DNA of 64,000 nucleotides from Azohydromonas aeria (GTDB lineage Bacteria > Pseudomonadota > Gammaproteobacteria > Burkholderiales > Burkholderiaceae_C). A program made the position numbers and the translations under genes. Numbering within the stretch: position 1 is the stretch's first letter; each line of letters opens with the position of its first letter. The notes beneath the pieces are model-generated. The model was given only the letters and a program-made list of their open reading frames with translations. It ran no database searches and was not told where the DNA came from. Location of the stretch: contig NZ_VIDQ01000007.1 in NCBI RefSeq assembly GCF_009760915.1, forward strand, positions 1-64,000, given 5' to 3'. This document shows positions 46,268-54,108 of this stretch, in pieces.

Positions 46268-48220
46268 ATGTCCGATCGCGCAGCTGGCACCGCCGCGGTG
46301 CCGACCGAGGAATGCGACCTCGTGATGAAAGGCGGCATCACCAGCGGGATCGTGTATCCGCCGCTGATCCTGAAGCTGAAGGACCGCTACCGCTTCCGCG
46401 CCATCGGCGGCACCTCGGCCGGGGCGATCGCGGCGGCCGGGGCGGCGGCCGCGGAGCTTGGGCGCGAGACCGGCGGCTTCGACGAGCTGCGCAAGATGCA
46501 GGAAGTGCTGTCCCAGGGCACCTTCCTGCGCGACCTGTTCCAGCCCGCGCCGCGGCTGGCGCCGCTGATGCAGCTGGCGCTCAGGGCCATGGACAGGCGC
46601 GCGAAGGGTTCAAAGGGCGCCGGCTTCGTGCTGTGGTTCCTGTGGTCCGCGCTGCGCCAGCCCTGGCCGCAGTGGGAGGGGAAGGCGGGGACGGTGGGCC
46701 TGTTCACCGGCGTCCTGCTGGCGCTGCTGTTCACCGGGCTGCCGGTGGCCTCGCTGGCGCTGGCGGGCGCCGAGTTCAACCCGTTGGCGGCGCTGCCGGC
46801 TTTCGTGCTGCTGGGTTTCGTCCTGGGCCGCATCGGCGCGGTGGTGGGCGCGCTGTTCGAGCTGGTCACCAGGGATTTGCCCAACAACCAGTTCGGCATG
46901 TGCACCGGGCGCGCGGACGGGGGCGCGGCGGGGCACGGACACGGACCGGCACACGCCCATGGCGCGTCCGCGCCCCCGGCCGCCGTGCTGACCGACTGGC
47001 TGCACGAGCGCTTCACCGCCATGGCCGGCCCGGCGCTGGCGGGCCGGGTGCTGACCTTCGGCGACCTGGCGAAGAAGCACGTGACGCTGCGCATGTTCAC
47101 GTCCGACCTGAGCCAGTACCAGCCGTACGTGCTGCCGTTCGAGAACCACCTGTTCGTTTTCCAGGAAGCCGAATTCCGGCGCTTCTTCCCGGCGGACGTG
47201 GTCGAGCACATGAAAAGCGTGGCGTCGAAGCATCCACGCGCCAAGGATTTCAAGCTGCCGGCGGGCTATTTCCTGTTCCCGGATGCCGATGATTTGCCCG
47301 TGATCGTCGCCACGCGCATGAGCCTGAGCTTTCCGATTCTGCTCAGCGCGATTCCGCTCTACACGATCGCGCCGTCCAAGGCGGCTTATGGCGCGCCGGG
47401 TGCGGTGCTGCCGGTGGAAGAGGGCGAATTGCAGCGCAACTGGTTCAGCGACGGCGGCATCTGCAGCAATTTCCCGATTCAATTCTTCGACGGCTGGCTG
47501 CCGGGGCGGCCGACCTTCGGCGTGAACCTGACCTCCATGCCGCCCGAGGCGATGGACGGGAAAGGCGCGCCGCTGCACGACAGCCAGATGAGCTACGTCG
47601 GCGACCCGACGCGGCAGGAAGGCGAGCGCACCGCGCCGGTGCTGGACCCGATCTACCTCCCGAAACCCGACGCCACGCCAGCCACCGAGTGGGTGAACCT
47701 GGACGGGAATCTGGCGCGCTTCCTGTTCTCGATATTCACGACCGCGCAGGTGTACCGCGACAACGACCAGGCGATGCTGCCGAGCTACCGCGAGCGCATC
47801 GTGCAGATCCGGCTGCGGGACGACGAGGGCGGGCTGAATCTGGCGATGTCGCCGGAGACGATCCAGGGCGTGATCCGGAAGGGCGACCGGGCGGGAGAGA
47901 CGCTGCTCAACGACTTCAATTTCAAGGTCCACAGCTGGGTGCGCTTCCGCGTGCTGTCCACGCAGCTGGAAGCCGGGCTGATGCAGATGCGGCGGCAGCT
48001 CAACGGGCCGCATTTCCAGGGCTTCCCGGGGAACCTGGCCGGGACGAAGGATTTGCCGTTCGAGCCTGAAAACTTCACGGCCTGGTGTGAGCAGGCGGAG
48101 GAAAGGCTGGGGCAGTTGAATGCCGTCCTGGGGCAGTGGGAAAACCGTGATCCGAAGCTGTTTGGGGCGGAGAAACTGCCGGTGCCGGAGGCGGTGTTGA
48201 GGGTGGGGCCGAAGGTGTGA
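46268..48220 (+). CDS. Large patatin-like phospholipase with internal membrane hairpin
   Basis: 650 residues. The patatin core is clear: DLVMKGGITSGIVYPPLI at residues 17-34 is the oxyanion-loop start, RAIGGTSAGAIAAAGAA holds the catalytic Ser50, and NWFSDGGICSNFPIQFFDG holds Asp395. Between them, at about 140-200, two hydrophobic helices (LFTGVLLALLFTGLPVASLA, LAALPAFVLLGFVLGRIGAV) suggest a hairpin that ties the enzyme to the membrane, followed by a His/Gly-rich loop (GHGHGPAHAHGAS). The C-terminal 200 residues are unassigned. The gene is followed by the AT-rich FRG cassette, 110 bp away in the same direction. Large patatins of this build occur near conflict-related genes, but no ligand-generating partner (cyclase) is present. 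Its own composition is host-like. Confidence 0.85.
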   Translation: MSDRAAGTAAVPTEECDLVMKGGITSGIVYPPLILKLKDRYRFRAIGGTSAGAIAAAGAAAAELGRETGGFDELRKMQEVLSQGTFLRDLFQPAPRLAPLMQLALRAMDRRAKGSKGAGFVLWFLWSALRQPWPQWEGKAGTVGLFTGVLLALLFTGLPVASLALAGAEFNPLAALPAFVLLGFVLGRIGAVVGALFELVTRDLPNNQFGMCTGRADGGAAGHGHGPAHAHGASAPPAAVLTDWLHERFTAMAGPALAGRVLTFGDLAKKHVTLRMFTSDLSQYQPYVLPFENHLFVFQEAEFRRFFPADVVEHMKSVASKHPRAKDFKLPAGYFLFPDADDLPVIVATRMSLSFPILLSAIPLYTIAPSKAAYGAPGAVLPVEEGELQRNWFSDGGICSNFPIQFFDGWLPGRPTFGVNLTSMPPEAMDGKGAPLHDSQMSYVGDPTRQEGERTAPVLDPIYLPKPDATPATEWVNLDGNLARFLFSIFTTAQVYRDNDQAMLPSYRERIVQIRLRDDEGGLNLAMSPETIQGVIRKGDRAGETLLNDFNFKVHSWVRFRVLSTQLEAGLMQMRRQLNGPHFQGFPGNLAGTKDLPFEPENFTAWCEQAEERLGQLNAVLGQWENRDPKLFGAEKLPVPEAVLRVGPKV

Positions 48221-48330
48221 AAAGTGTGAATATTAAGCTAAAGTGTCGTAACTAACACTGTCGTTCCGTTGGCTTATCAACTGACACCTAAGGTGCCAAG
48301 TCATTTCCAAAAGCGCGCGCAAAACAACAT
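48221..48330 (+). promoter_or_regulatory. AT-rich spacer with a small palindrome before the FRG cassette
   Basis: The 110 bp between the patatin stop and the first cassette gene drop abruptly in GC. CACCTAAGGTG at 48285-48295 is a perfect 11-bp palindrome about 35 bp before the start codon and could be an operator. I cannot place a reliable -35/-10 pair, and no terminator is seen after the patatin gene, so read-through from it is possible. Confidence 0.4.
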
Positions 48331-49185
48331 ATGTCCCAATTCGAGCTTCACTTGTACAGAACTAAGTTCATAAAGCCAGCCCAAAAAGGTCTTTTTGATC
48401 CTCAAATAACCCCGCAGGCTATGTTTATCGAAGGTATTGCCGATCGACCTTCTATAGAGTCCCGAAGAGAAAATGTTTGGCGTATAGGAAATATAGAATA
48501 CATTGACAATACAACGGGGAGATTTGCTATTGGAAGAGATGCAAGAGCGGCGCAAGAAAAATTTGATAAAGATTCTAGGAATTTTGTCCGTCAGATCGAG
48601 CAGACGGGGCCTTATACATATGTATACTTTGATAGCAGAATTGGTTTGCTTGGGATTGCTAAGAAAACAAAGTTGGCGTCAGATGTTGAGGCAATTGCTG
48701 ATAAAATTAAAAAGCTGCTGTCTGTTTCACCGTTGGTAATGCAGAATCAAATAGACGTTCGTGTAGATAAAATTCTTGATCCTGAAAGTTTTCTGAAAAA
48801 GATCAGGAGCGCGCATTCAATAAAGAAATTTACCGCGTCGTTCACGGGGCCTAATCCAATTGATGCGGATGAAATATTTCAAAAACCTTTGGCTTTTTAC
48901 TGTCAACAAGTCGGAGGCGACCACGGAAGTGTGACAGTACAAGGCGCATCGTTAAACGAGGACGTAGTGGAAGCTGTTGCAAAATCGACGGCAGCAACAG
49001 CAAATAAAGCTTCCGCAATCATAAAGGTAGCCGCTCAGTCAAGATCAACGAAGGTTGAATTTGGCGAGCACGCAAAGAAAGCATTTGCTGAGGTAGATGA
49101 AAAGATGGAGGATGTGATGGAAGCGGTTCTTAAAGCTTATAGGGAGGTGCAGAATGATAAAGTCATTCGTCGTGAAAAGCATTGA
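48331..49185 (+). CDS. Unrecognised protein, first gene of AT-rich cassette
   Basis: 284 residues, mixed alpha/beta, no signal or membrane segment. Phrases include MSQFELHLYRTKFIKPAQKG, RFAIGRDARAAQEKFDKDSR, YTYVYFDSRIGLLGIAKKTK and a conserved-looking block FTASFTGPNPIDADEIFQKP. The C-terminal part (about 195-284) is rich in Ala, Lys and Glu and predicted helical (ATANKASAIIKVAAQSRSTK, HAKKAFAEVDEKMEDVMEAV). I do not recognise a family. Codon use is AT-biased, unlike any other gene here except its partner, indicating recent transfer. No clear ribosome binding site precedes the ATG at 48331. Its last 32 bases overlap the FRG gene, which implies coupled expression and a joint function. Confidence 0.75.
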   Translation: MSQFELHLYRTKFIKPAQKGLFDPQITPQAMFIEGIADRPSIESRRENVWRIGNIEYIDNTTGRFAIGRDARAAQEKFDKDSRNFVRQIEQTGPYTYVYFDSRIGLLGIAKKTKLASDVEAIADKIKKLLSVSPLVMQNQIDVRVDKILDPESFLKKIRSAHSIKKFTASFTGPNPIDADEIFQKPLAFYCQQVGGDHGSVTVQGASLNEDVVEAVAKSTAATANKASAIIKVAAQSRSTKVEFGEHAKKAFAEVDEKMEDVMEAVLKAYREVQNDKVIRREKH

Positions 49186-49951
49186 GGAGTTATTCCATAA
49201 CCTAAATTCTCTGCCTAATCATTTTGCGTACCGTGGACAGGCAAACGCTGAGTGGAAAATTCAGTCTGCGCTTGAGCGTGTACTGGGAGACGAGTGGAGT
49301 CCTATTCGCGCTCGCACTTTCGAGGATTATTCTCTAGATGCTTTTAAGTCAAAATATCATATTTACAACAACGGTAATGAGCATACGCCGAAATCAAAAT
49401 TGGCTTGGTTGTCTGTGATGCAGCATTATGGGGTTCCAACGAGGCTTATTGACTTTACCACGAGTCCTTACACAGCTCTTTATTTTGCGCTGGAAACCTA
49501 CGATGTTTTATCTAAAAATAATTTAGCTGTCTATGCCTTTGATTATACTGATATTATGGAGAAATCAATTTCACTAATAAAGTCAAGGCATGCAAAGTTT
49601 AATGAGACACGGCATAGTATTTCTAAGAAACCAGATGAAGTTTTTGACGAAATTGTAGATGTGCACTCATACGATATAGCGTGGATTACAGAGCCATGCG
49701 AACTGAACGCTCGTATCGATAGACAAGCTGGCACTTTTTTGATCTCTGGAAACTTGGAGAGACCTATTGAATCGGTTCTGTCTGAGAGTATTTACGACGA
49801 ATCGTCTATGCACAAGATAATTATACCATTTCAATTCTTGGAGGGTATCTTTGTTGGTCTCAGAAAAATGAATATCAATTCTAAAACAATTTATGGAGAT
49901 TTGGGTGGTCTTGCAAAATCGATTCGAATGGAGCTTCAGCAATATAACTAA
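49154..49951 (+). CDS. FRG-domain protein, second gene of AT-rich cassette
   Basis: 265 residues. The FRG domain is unmistakable: HFAYRGQANAEWKIQSALER (YRG at 26-28) and the signature LSVMQHYGVPTRLIDFTTSP with YTALYFALE at about 87-113. The domain is named after its Phe-Arg-Gly motif, has no proven activity, and is frequent in mobile and defence-associated contexts. The rest (IPFQFLEGIFVGLRKMNINS near 215-235) is typical of the domain's C-terminal half. The ATG at 49154 has an excellent ribosome binding site, GGGAGG, seven bases upstream, inside the upstream gene, with a 32-base overlap. Composition is AT-rich. The product probably works as a pair with the preceding protein. Confidence 0.88.
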   Translation: MIKSFVVKSIEELFHNLNSLPNHFAYRGQANAEWKIQSALERVLGDEWSPIRARTFEDYSLDAFKSKYHIYNNGNEHTPKSKLAWLSVMQHYGVPTRLIDFTTSPYTALYFALETYDVLSKNNLAVYAFDYTDIMEKSISLIKSRHAKFNETRHSISKKPDEVFDEIVDVHSYDIAWITEPCELNARIDRQAGTFLISGNLERPIESVLSESIYDESSMHKIIIPFQFLEGIFVGLRKMNINSKTIYGDLGGLAKSIRMELQQYN

Positions 49952-50122
49952 TTTTCATTTGGCTTTTGCATTGTATTATTTCGGCCCTGTTTGTGAATTT
50001 TGAAATTTTGTTGTATGAAGTCACTGGTCGTTGCGCCAGTTTTTGCGGTTCTTCGGACAGCATTCAGCGTCTTCTATATTAGAAAATATCCCGGCTCGTG
50101 CAATTCAATGCAGGCAGTGAGT
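49952..50122. other. AT-rich tail of the cassette
   Basis: 171 bp still AT-rich for about 110 bases (tracts such as TTTTGAAATTTTGTTG), returning to host composition near 50100. The right edge of the transferred segment is therefore close to the 3' end of the DUF29 gene. No terminal repeat, tRNA or integrase is seen. Confidence 0.55.
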
Positions 50123-50569
50123 TCACTGCTCCGGAAAAAAGTCGTAATCCAGTACCTGCTCCAGCGCATACGGGCAATCATCGGGCAGTTGGGCATGCTC
50201 GCCATACTGCCGGAACGATCTATCGACCACGCGCCGGGCCTGCGGCCAAGCCTTGCGGTACAGCTCCTCGCTGTAATGCTTGAGGCTGGGCGTGTCGTCC
50301 AGCTTGGTTTCGATCTGGGCCCGCCATTCCGATATTTCCTCGACCCAGCCCGCGCGCGGATCGTGGGCCGGCGAATACTGCAGCTTGAGCAGGTGCGCCA
50401 TGATGTTGCGCAGCAGGGATTGCAGTGCTTCCTTGCGCTCGTTGCCCATGTCTTCCAGTTCCTCCAGCAGGCCGGCGGTATCCAGCGCGGACAAATTGCC
50501 GGCCCGCAGGGCGGCCGCCTGTTGTTCCGCCCACAGCAAAATATCCTGGTCATATAGGGGTGATTTCAT
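50123..50569 (-). CDS. DUF29 family protein
   Basis: 148 residues. The sequence fits DUF29 from end to end: LYDQDILLWAEQQAAALRAG, AGLLEELEDMGNERKEALQS, LLRNIMAHLLKLQYSP and the C-terminal YALEQVLDYDFFP. DUF29 proteins are all-helical and of unknown function, spread by horizontal transfer. Start is the ATG at 50569 with GGAG seven bases upstream. Composition is intermediate between the AT-rich cassette and the host. It points towards the cassette (convergent with the FRG gene). Confidence 0.9.
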   Translation of the reverse strand: MKSPLYDQDILLWAEQQAAALRAGNLSALDTAGLLEELEDMGNERKEALQSLLRNIMAHLLKLQYSPAHDPRAGWVEEISEWRAQIETKLDDTPSLKHYSEELYRKAWPQARRVVDRSFRQYGEHAQLPDDCPYALEQVLDYDFFPEQ

Positions 50570-50865
50570 ATTCAAACTCCTGTCATTCGCCTGCGCGCAT
50601 GTCGCTATGCAATAGGCCATATTAACCAACAATCCCTGGCACCAACTTCTTCAATGACAAGCCTCCGGAGCGCTCATGCGCTTCGACGGCCAGACCTGCC
50701 GACCGGGCCCGCAAGCGCTTCGCCGACCACGCCCATCGCACTTTCCGTTTACTGAATCACCGTCGCCCGCGATGATGTCCCCGCTCCCGCCGCTGCGCCC
50801 CGCGTGCCGCGTCGAGGGGCCACCAACGGAACCGGCCCGCAGAGGCCACCCCAGGAGACAACCCC
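50570..50865. other. 296-bp divergent region before the dioxygenase genes
   Basis: Promoter space for DUF29 (left) and the dioxygenase pair (right). No regulator gene, repeat or clear binding site is seen. AGGAGACAACCCC just before 50866 is the ribosome binding site of the alpha subunit. Confidence 0.5.
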
Positions 50866-52146
50866 ATGAGCGATCCCAACCCCGCCGCGGCTGCCCTGCC
50901 GCGCTGGGAAGGCGACGGCACCAGCCGCATCCCCTTCCTGGCCTACACCAGCGACGACCTCTACCGGCGCGAGCTGGAGCGCTTCTTCTACCGCGGCCAC
51001 TGGTGCTACGTCGGCCTGGAGGCGGAGATTCCCAACCCCGGCGACTTCAAGCGCACGGCGATCGGCGAGCGCTCCGTGCTGCTCACGCGCGCGGCGGACG
51101 GCTCCATCCACGTGGTCGAGAACGTCTGCGCGCACCGCGGCATGCGCTTTTGCCGCGAGCGCCACGGCAACCGCAAGCTGCACGTCTGCCCGTACCACCA
51201 GTGGAGCTACTCGCCCAAGGGCGACCTCATGGGCGTGCCCTTCAAGCGCGGCGTGCGCCAGCCTGACGGGCGCCTCGACGGCGGCATGCCCTCCGATTTC
51301 GAGCAGTCCCAGCACGGCCTGACCAAGCTGAAAGTCGCCACCCGCGGCGGCGTCGTCTTCGCCAGCTTCGACCACGGCGTGGAGCCGCTGGAGGACTACA
51401 TCGGCCCGACGGTGCTCAAGTATTTCGACCGACTCTTCAACGGCAGAAAACTCACACTGCTGGGCTACAACCGCCAGCGCATCCCGGGCAACTGGAAGCT
51501 GATGCAGGAGAACATCAAGGACCCGTACCACCCGGGCCTGCTGCACACTTGGTTCGTCACCTTCGGCCTTTGGCGCGCGGACAACCAGTCCGAGCTGGTC
51601 ATGGACGCGAAGCACCGCCACGCCGCCATGGTCTCCACCCGCGGCACCGGCGGCGCCGCTGGCGCCAGCGGGCAGGTGACGCAGGTCGCCAGCTTCAAGC
51701 AGACCATGCAGCTGCACGACCCGAGCTTCCTGGACATCGTCCCGGAGCCCTGGTGGGGCGGCCCGACGGCGGTGATGACCACCCTGTTCCCCAGCGTGAT
51801 CCTGCAGCAGCAGGTCAACAGCGTCTCCACCCGCCACATCCAGCCCAGCGGCCACGGCAGCTTTGACTTCGTCTGGACGCACTTCGGCTTTGAGGACGAC
51901 ACCGAGGAGATGACCCAGCGCCGCCTGCGGCAAGCGAACCTGTTCGGCCCGGCCGGGTTCGTGTCGGCCGACGACGGCGAGGTCATCGAGTTCTCGCAGC
52001 AGGCCTTCGAGAGCAAGCCGTCTCACCGCGCCCTGGCCGAGCTGGGCGGGCGCGGCGTGGACGAGCACACGCCGCACATGGTCACGGAGACGCTGATCCG
52101 CGGCATGTACCGCTACTGGCGCGAAGTCATGGAGGCCGAGCAGTGA
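50866..52146 (+). CDS. Aromatic ring-hydroxylating dioxygenase, alpha subunit (Rieske)
   Basis: 426 residues. The Rieske [2Fe-2S] ligands are Cys88, His90, Cys108 and His111 (NVCAHRGMRF ... HVCPYHQWSY). The mononuclear iron site is in NIKDPYHPGLLHTW with His222 and His227, and Asp219 is in the position that bridges electron flow between subunits. Sequence layout resembles the anthranilate/salicylate-type (AndAc, NagG) branch of terminal oxygenases, which convert aromatic acids to diols or hydroxylated products. Electron-transfer components (ferredoxin, reductase) are not nearby. The beta-subunit gene overlaps by four bases (GTGA). Confidence 0.9.
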   Translation: MSDPNPAAAALPRWEGDGTSRIPFLAYTSDDLYRRELERFFYRGHWCYVGLEAEIPNPGDFKRTAIGERSVLLTRAADGSIHVVENVCAHRGMRFCRERHGNRKLHVCPYHQWSYSPKGDLMGVPFKRGVRQPDGRLDGGMPSDFEQSQHGLTKLKVATRGGVVFASFDHGVEPLEDYIGPTVLKYFDRLFNGRKLTLLGYNRQRIPGNWKLMQENIKDPYHPGLLHTWFVTFGLWRADNQSELVMDAKHRHAAMVSTRGTGGAAGASGQVTQVASFKQTMQLHDPSFLDIVPEPWWGGPTAVMTTLFPSVILQQQVNSVSTRHIQPSGHGSFDFVWTHFGFEDDTEEMTQRRLRQANLFGPAGFVSADDGEVIEFSQQAFESKPSHRALAELGGRGVDEHTPHMVTETLIRGMYRYWREVMEAEQ

Positions 52147-52634
52147 ACCCCCTTCCCGACATCGGCTTCGCCGACTACCTCGCGCTGCAGCAGCTCTACG
52201 CCGACTACGCGTCCACGGTGGACGCGGGCGACTGGGAGCGCTGGGTGGAGTTCTTCACCGACGACTGCAGCTACCGCCTGCAGCCGCGCGAGAACCACGA
52301 GCGCGGCTTTCCGCTGGCGACGCTCTCCTTCACCAGCAAGGGCATGCTCAAGGACCGCGCCTACGGCATCCGCGAGACGCTGTTCCACGACCCCTACTAC
52401 CAGCGCCACGTGCTGGGCGCGCCGCTGATTCGCAAGGCCGAGGCCGGCCGCTTCGAGTGCGAGGCCAACTACGCGGTGTTCCGCACCAAGCTCTCGGAGC
52501 TGACCACCGTATTCAACGTCGGCCGCACGCTCGACACGATCGTGCGGGCCGGGGACGGCGCGCTGAAGTTCAAGGCGCGGCTGGTGGTGTACGACAGCGA
52601 GATGATTCCGAACTCGATCATTTATCCGGTGTGA
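52143..52634 (+). CDS. Aromatic ring-hydroxylating dioxygenase, beta subunit
   Basis: 163 residues with a GTG start that overlaps the alpha-subunit stop (GTGA at 52143-52146). The SnoaL/NTF2-like fold of beta subunits is clear: ADYASTVDAGDWERWVEFFT, DDCSYRLQPRENHERGFPLA, GIRETLFHDPYYQRHVLGAP and the C-terminal VYDSEMIPNSIIYPV, which closely follows salicylate- and anthranilate-oxygenase beta chains. It packs with the alpha subunit as structural partner, usually in an alpha3-beta3 complex. Length is normal. A family A repeat remnant follows. Confidence 0.9.
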   Translation: MNPLPDIGFADYLALQQLYADYASTVDAGDWERWVEFFTDDCSYRLQPRENHERGFPLATLSFTSKGMLKDRAYGIRETLFHDPYYQRHVLGAPLIRKAEAGRFECEANYAVFRTKLSELTTVFNVGRTLDTIVRAGDGALKFKARLVVYDSEMIPNSIIYPV

Positions 52635-52857
52635 CCTCTGGGGACCGGGCTTGGTTGGCCGGGAGGCGCACTGCTGTCCGGGGAAGTTGAAAAGGCGTCG
52701 GCCAGACGCTGAAACACCACGCCTACTGCTTCGTCATTCCCGCGCAAGCGGGAATGACGAAGTGAGGTGCGGGCTGCGCGTGCCTACGGACCACCGTTCC
52801 CACGGTCTTGATGCGCATCAAGGCGCCCGCCCGCCCCCCTTCGGCACGATCCCGCCC
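52635..52857. repeat. Family A repeat remnant around a 28-bp palindrome
   Basis: A perfect palindrome, CGTCATTCCCGC GCAA GCGGGAATGACG, occupies 52732-52759. Its flanks (CTGCTGTCCGGGGAA to the left at about 52672, GAGGTGCGGGCTGCGCGTGC to the right) are the same as those flanking the complete element at 8216-8367 (8155 and 8375). It looks like a derivative in which the element's core was lost by recombination between the arms. Confidence 0.75.
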
Positions 52858-54036
52858 GTGAACGCCGAAGTCCCGCCGAAGAAATCTTCCCGCCGCCCCC
52901 GCGCCGCGGCCACCCTGCTGGCCCTGGCCGCCGTGCTGGCCGCGCTGCCGGCGCCGGCGCAGGACCGCCCCGCGGGGCCGGACTCCGGTTCCGCGCCCCC
53001 TTTGCGCCTGCTCACCTGGGACGCCGGCGCCGGCACCACCTGGACGCCGCTGTACTTCGCCGTCGATGTCGATTCCTACGTCGCGGGCGCCGGCCAGGTG
53101 CTGCGCGAGGTGCGCGCCACGCGGCCGCAGGCGCGCATGCATGCGCTGGCGGCGCACATCGCCGAGGCCGCGCCGGAGGTGGCCGCGGTGCAGGCGCTTG
53201 GGCGCTGGTCGGTCGGCGCGCGCTCGCCGGGGCTGCATTGCGGGCCGATGCGGCTGGAGTCCGACATGCTCGCCGCGCTGCAGCACGGCCTGCGCCAGCG
53301 CGGCGTGCCCTATCGCGTCGCGGTGCAGGCCACGCAGTTCGCGCTGCCGCCCATGCCGGCGCAGCTCGCGCCGGGGCTGCGGCGCTGCGTGCAGGTCACC
53401 GAGCGCAACGTGATCCTGGTGCGCGCCGACCTGCCGCGCGGCCGGGGCGGCTGGCACAACCCGCAGTCGGGCCGGCTTGACGCGCCGGCGCTGCCGCCCA
53501 CCGCGCTCGCGCCGCGCGGCACGGCGCAGCTGGGCGTGTGGCCGGGCGGGCGCGCCTGGGCCTCGGTGGATGTGCGCTGGCACGGCCGGCTGCTGCGCGT
53601 CGTCACCGCGCAGCTGGCGCACCTGGACCCGTTCATGCCGCACGAGCGCCGCTTCGACGGCGAGCTGCTGCGGGCCATGGCCGGCGCCAGCCCGCTGCCG
53701 GTGGCGCTGGCGCTGTCCAGCCACGGCAGCGCCGGGCCGCCGCCGGACGCGGTGTACGCGGACTTCCTGGCCGAGGGCTTCAGGGACGCCTGGACCCAGG
53801 CGCGCCCCGGGACGGGCGGCGCCACCTGCTGCCAGGCGCCGTCGATGGACAACGCCGAGTCGCTGCTGTCGCGCCGCGCCGACCTGGTCTGGCTGCGCGG
53901 CGCGGTGCGGGCCGTGGACGCGGCGCTGCTGGGCGCCGCGCCGCTGCGCCCGGACGGCGCCGGCCTCTGGCCCTCGGACCACGCCGGCGTGCTGGCGACG
54001 CTGAAGCTGGAGCCGGCGCCTCGGCCCGCGCCGTGA
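52858..54036 (+). CDS. Exported endonuclease/exonuclease/phosphatase (EEP) superfamily protein
   Basis: About 392 residues from a GTG at 52858 (VNAEVPPKKSS). A basic stretch and a hydrophobic segment (AAATLLALAAVLAALPAPAQ) form an export signal. The EEP-like domain shows LRLLTWDAGAGTTW at its start, HIAEAAPEVAAVQALGRWSV where EEP proteins have the catalytic Glu region (here Gln), and the C-terminal PSDHAGVLATLKL, the conserved SDH motif. Substitution of the central Glu suggests altered or lost catalysis. The start is unsure because ribosome binding sites are weak. Confidence 0.7.
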   Translation: MNAEVPPKKSSRRPRAAATLLALAAVLAALPAPAQDRPAGPDSGSAPPLRLLTWDAGAGTTWTPLYFAVDVDSYVAGAGQVLREVRATRPQARMHALAAHIAEAAPEVAAVQALGRWSVGARSPGLHCGPMRLESDMLAALQHGLRQRGVPYRVAVQATQFALPPMPAQLAPGLRRCVQVTERNVILVRADLPRGRGGWHNPQSGRLDAPALPPTALAPRGTAQLGVWPGGRAWASVDVRWHGRLLRVVTAQLAHLDPFMPHERRFDGELLRAMAGASPLPVALALSSHGSAGPPPDAVYADFLAEGFRDAWTQARPGTGGATCCQAPSMDNAESLLSRRADLVWLRGAVRAVDAALLGAAPLRPDGAGLWPSDHAGVLATLKLEPAPRPAP

Positions 54037-54108
54037 CGGCCCGCACCGGCCCGCGCGGCGAGCCCCCGCGCGGGCGAGGGCTCCACGGGCTGCGGTAGAA
54101 CCGACCCC

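Noticed and set aside
46268..49951. Patatin plus FRG cassette as a CBASS-type system
   Set aside because: No CD-NTase cyclase or Cap2/Cap3-like gene is present, and the patatin does not show the CapV arrangement. Kept only as a neighbourhood hint.
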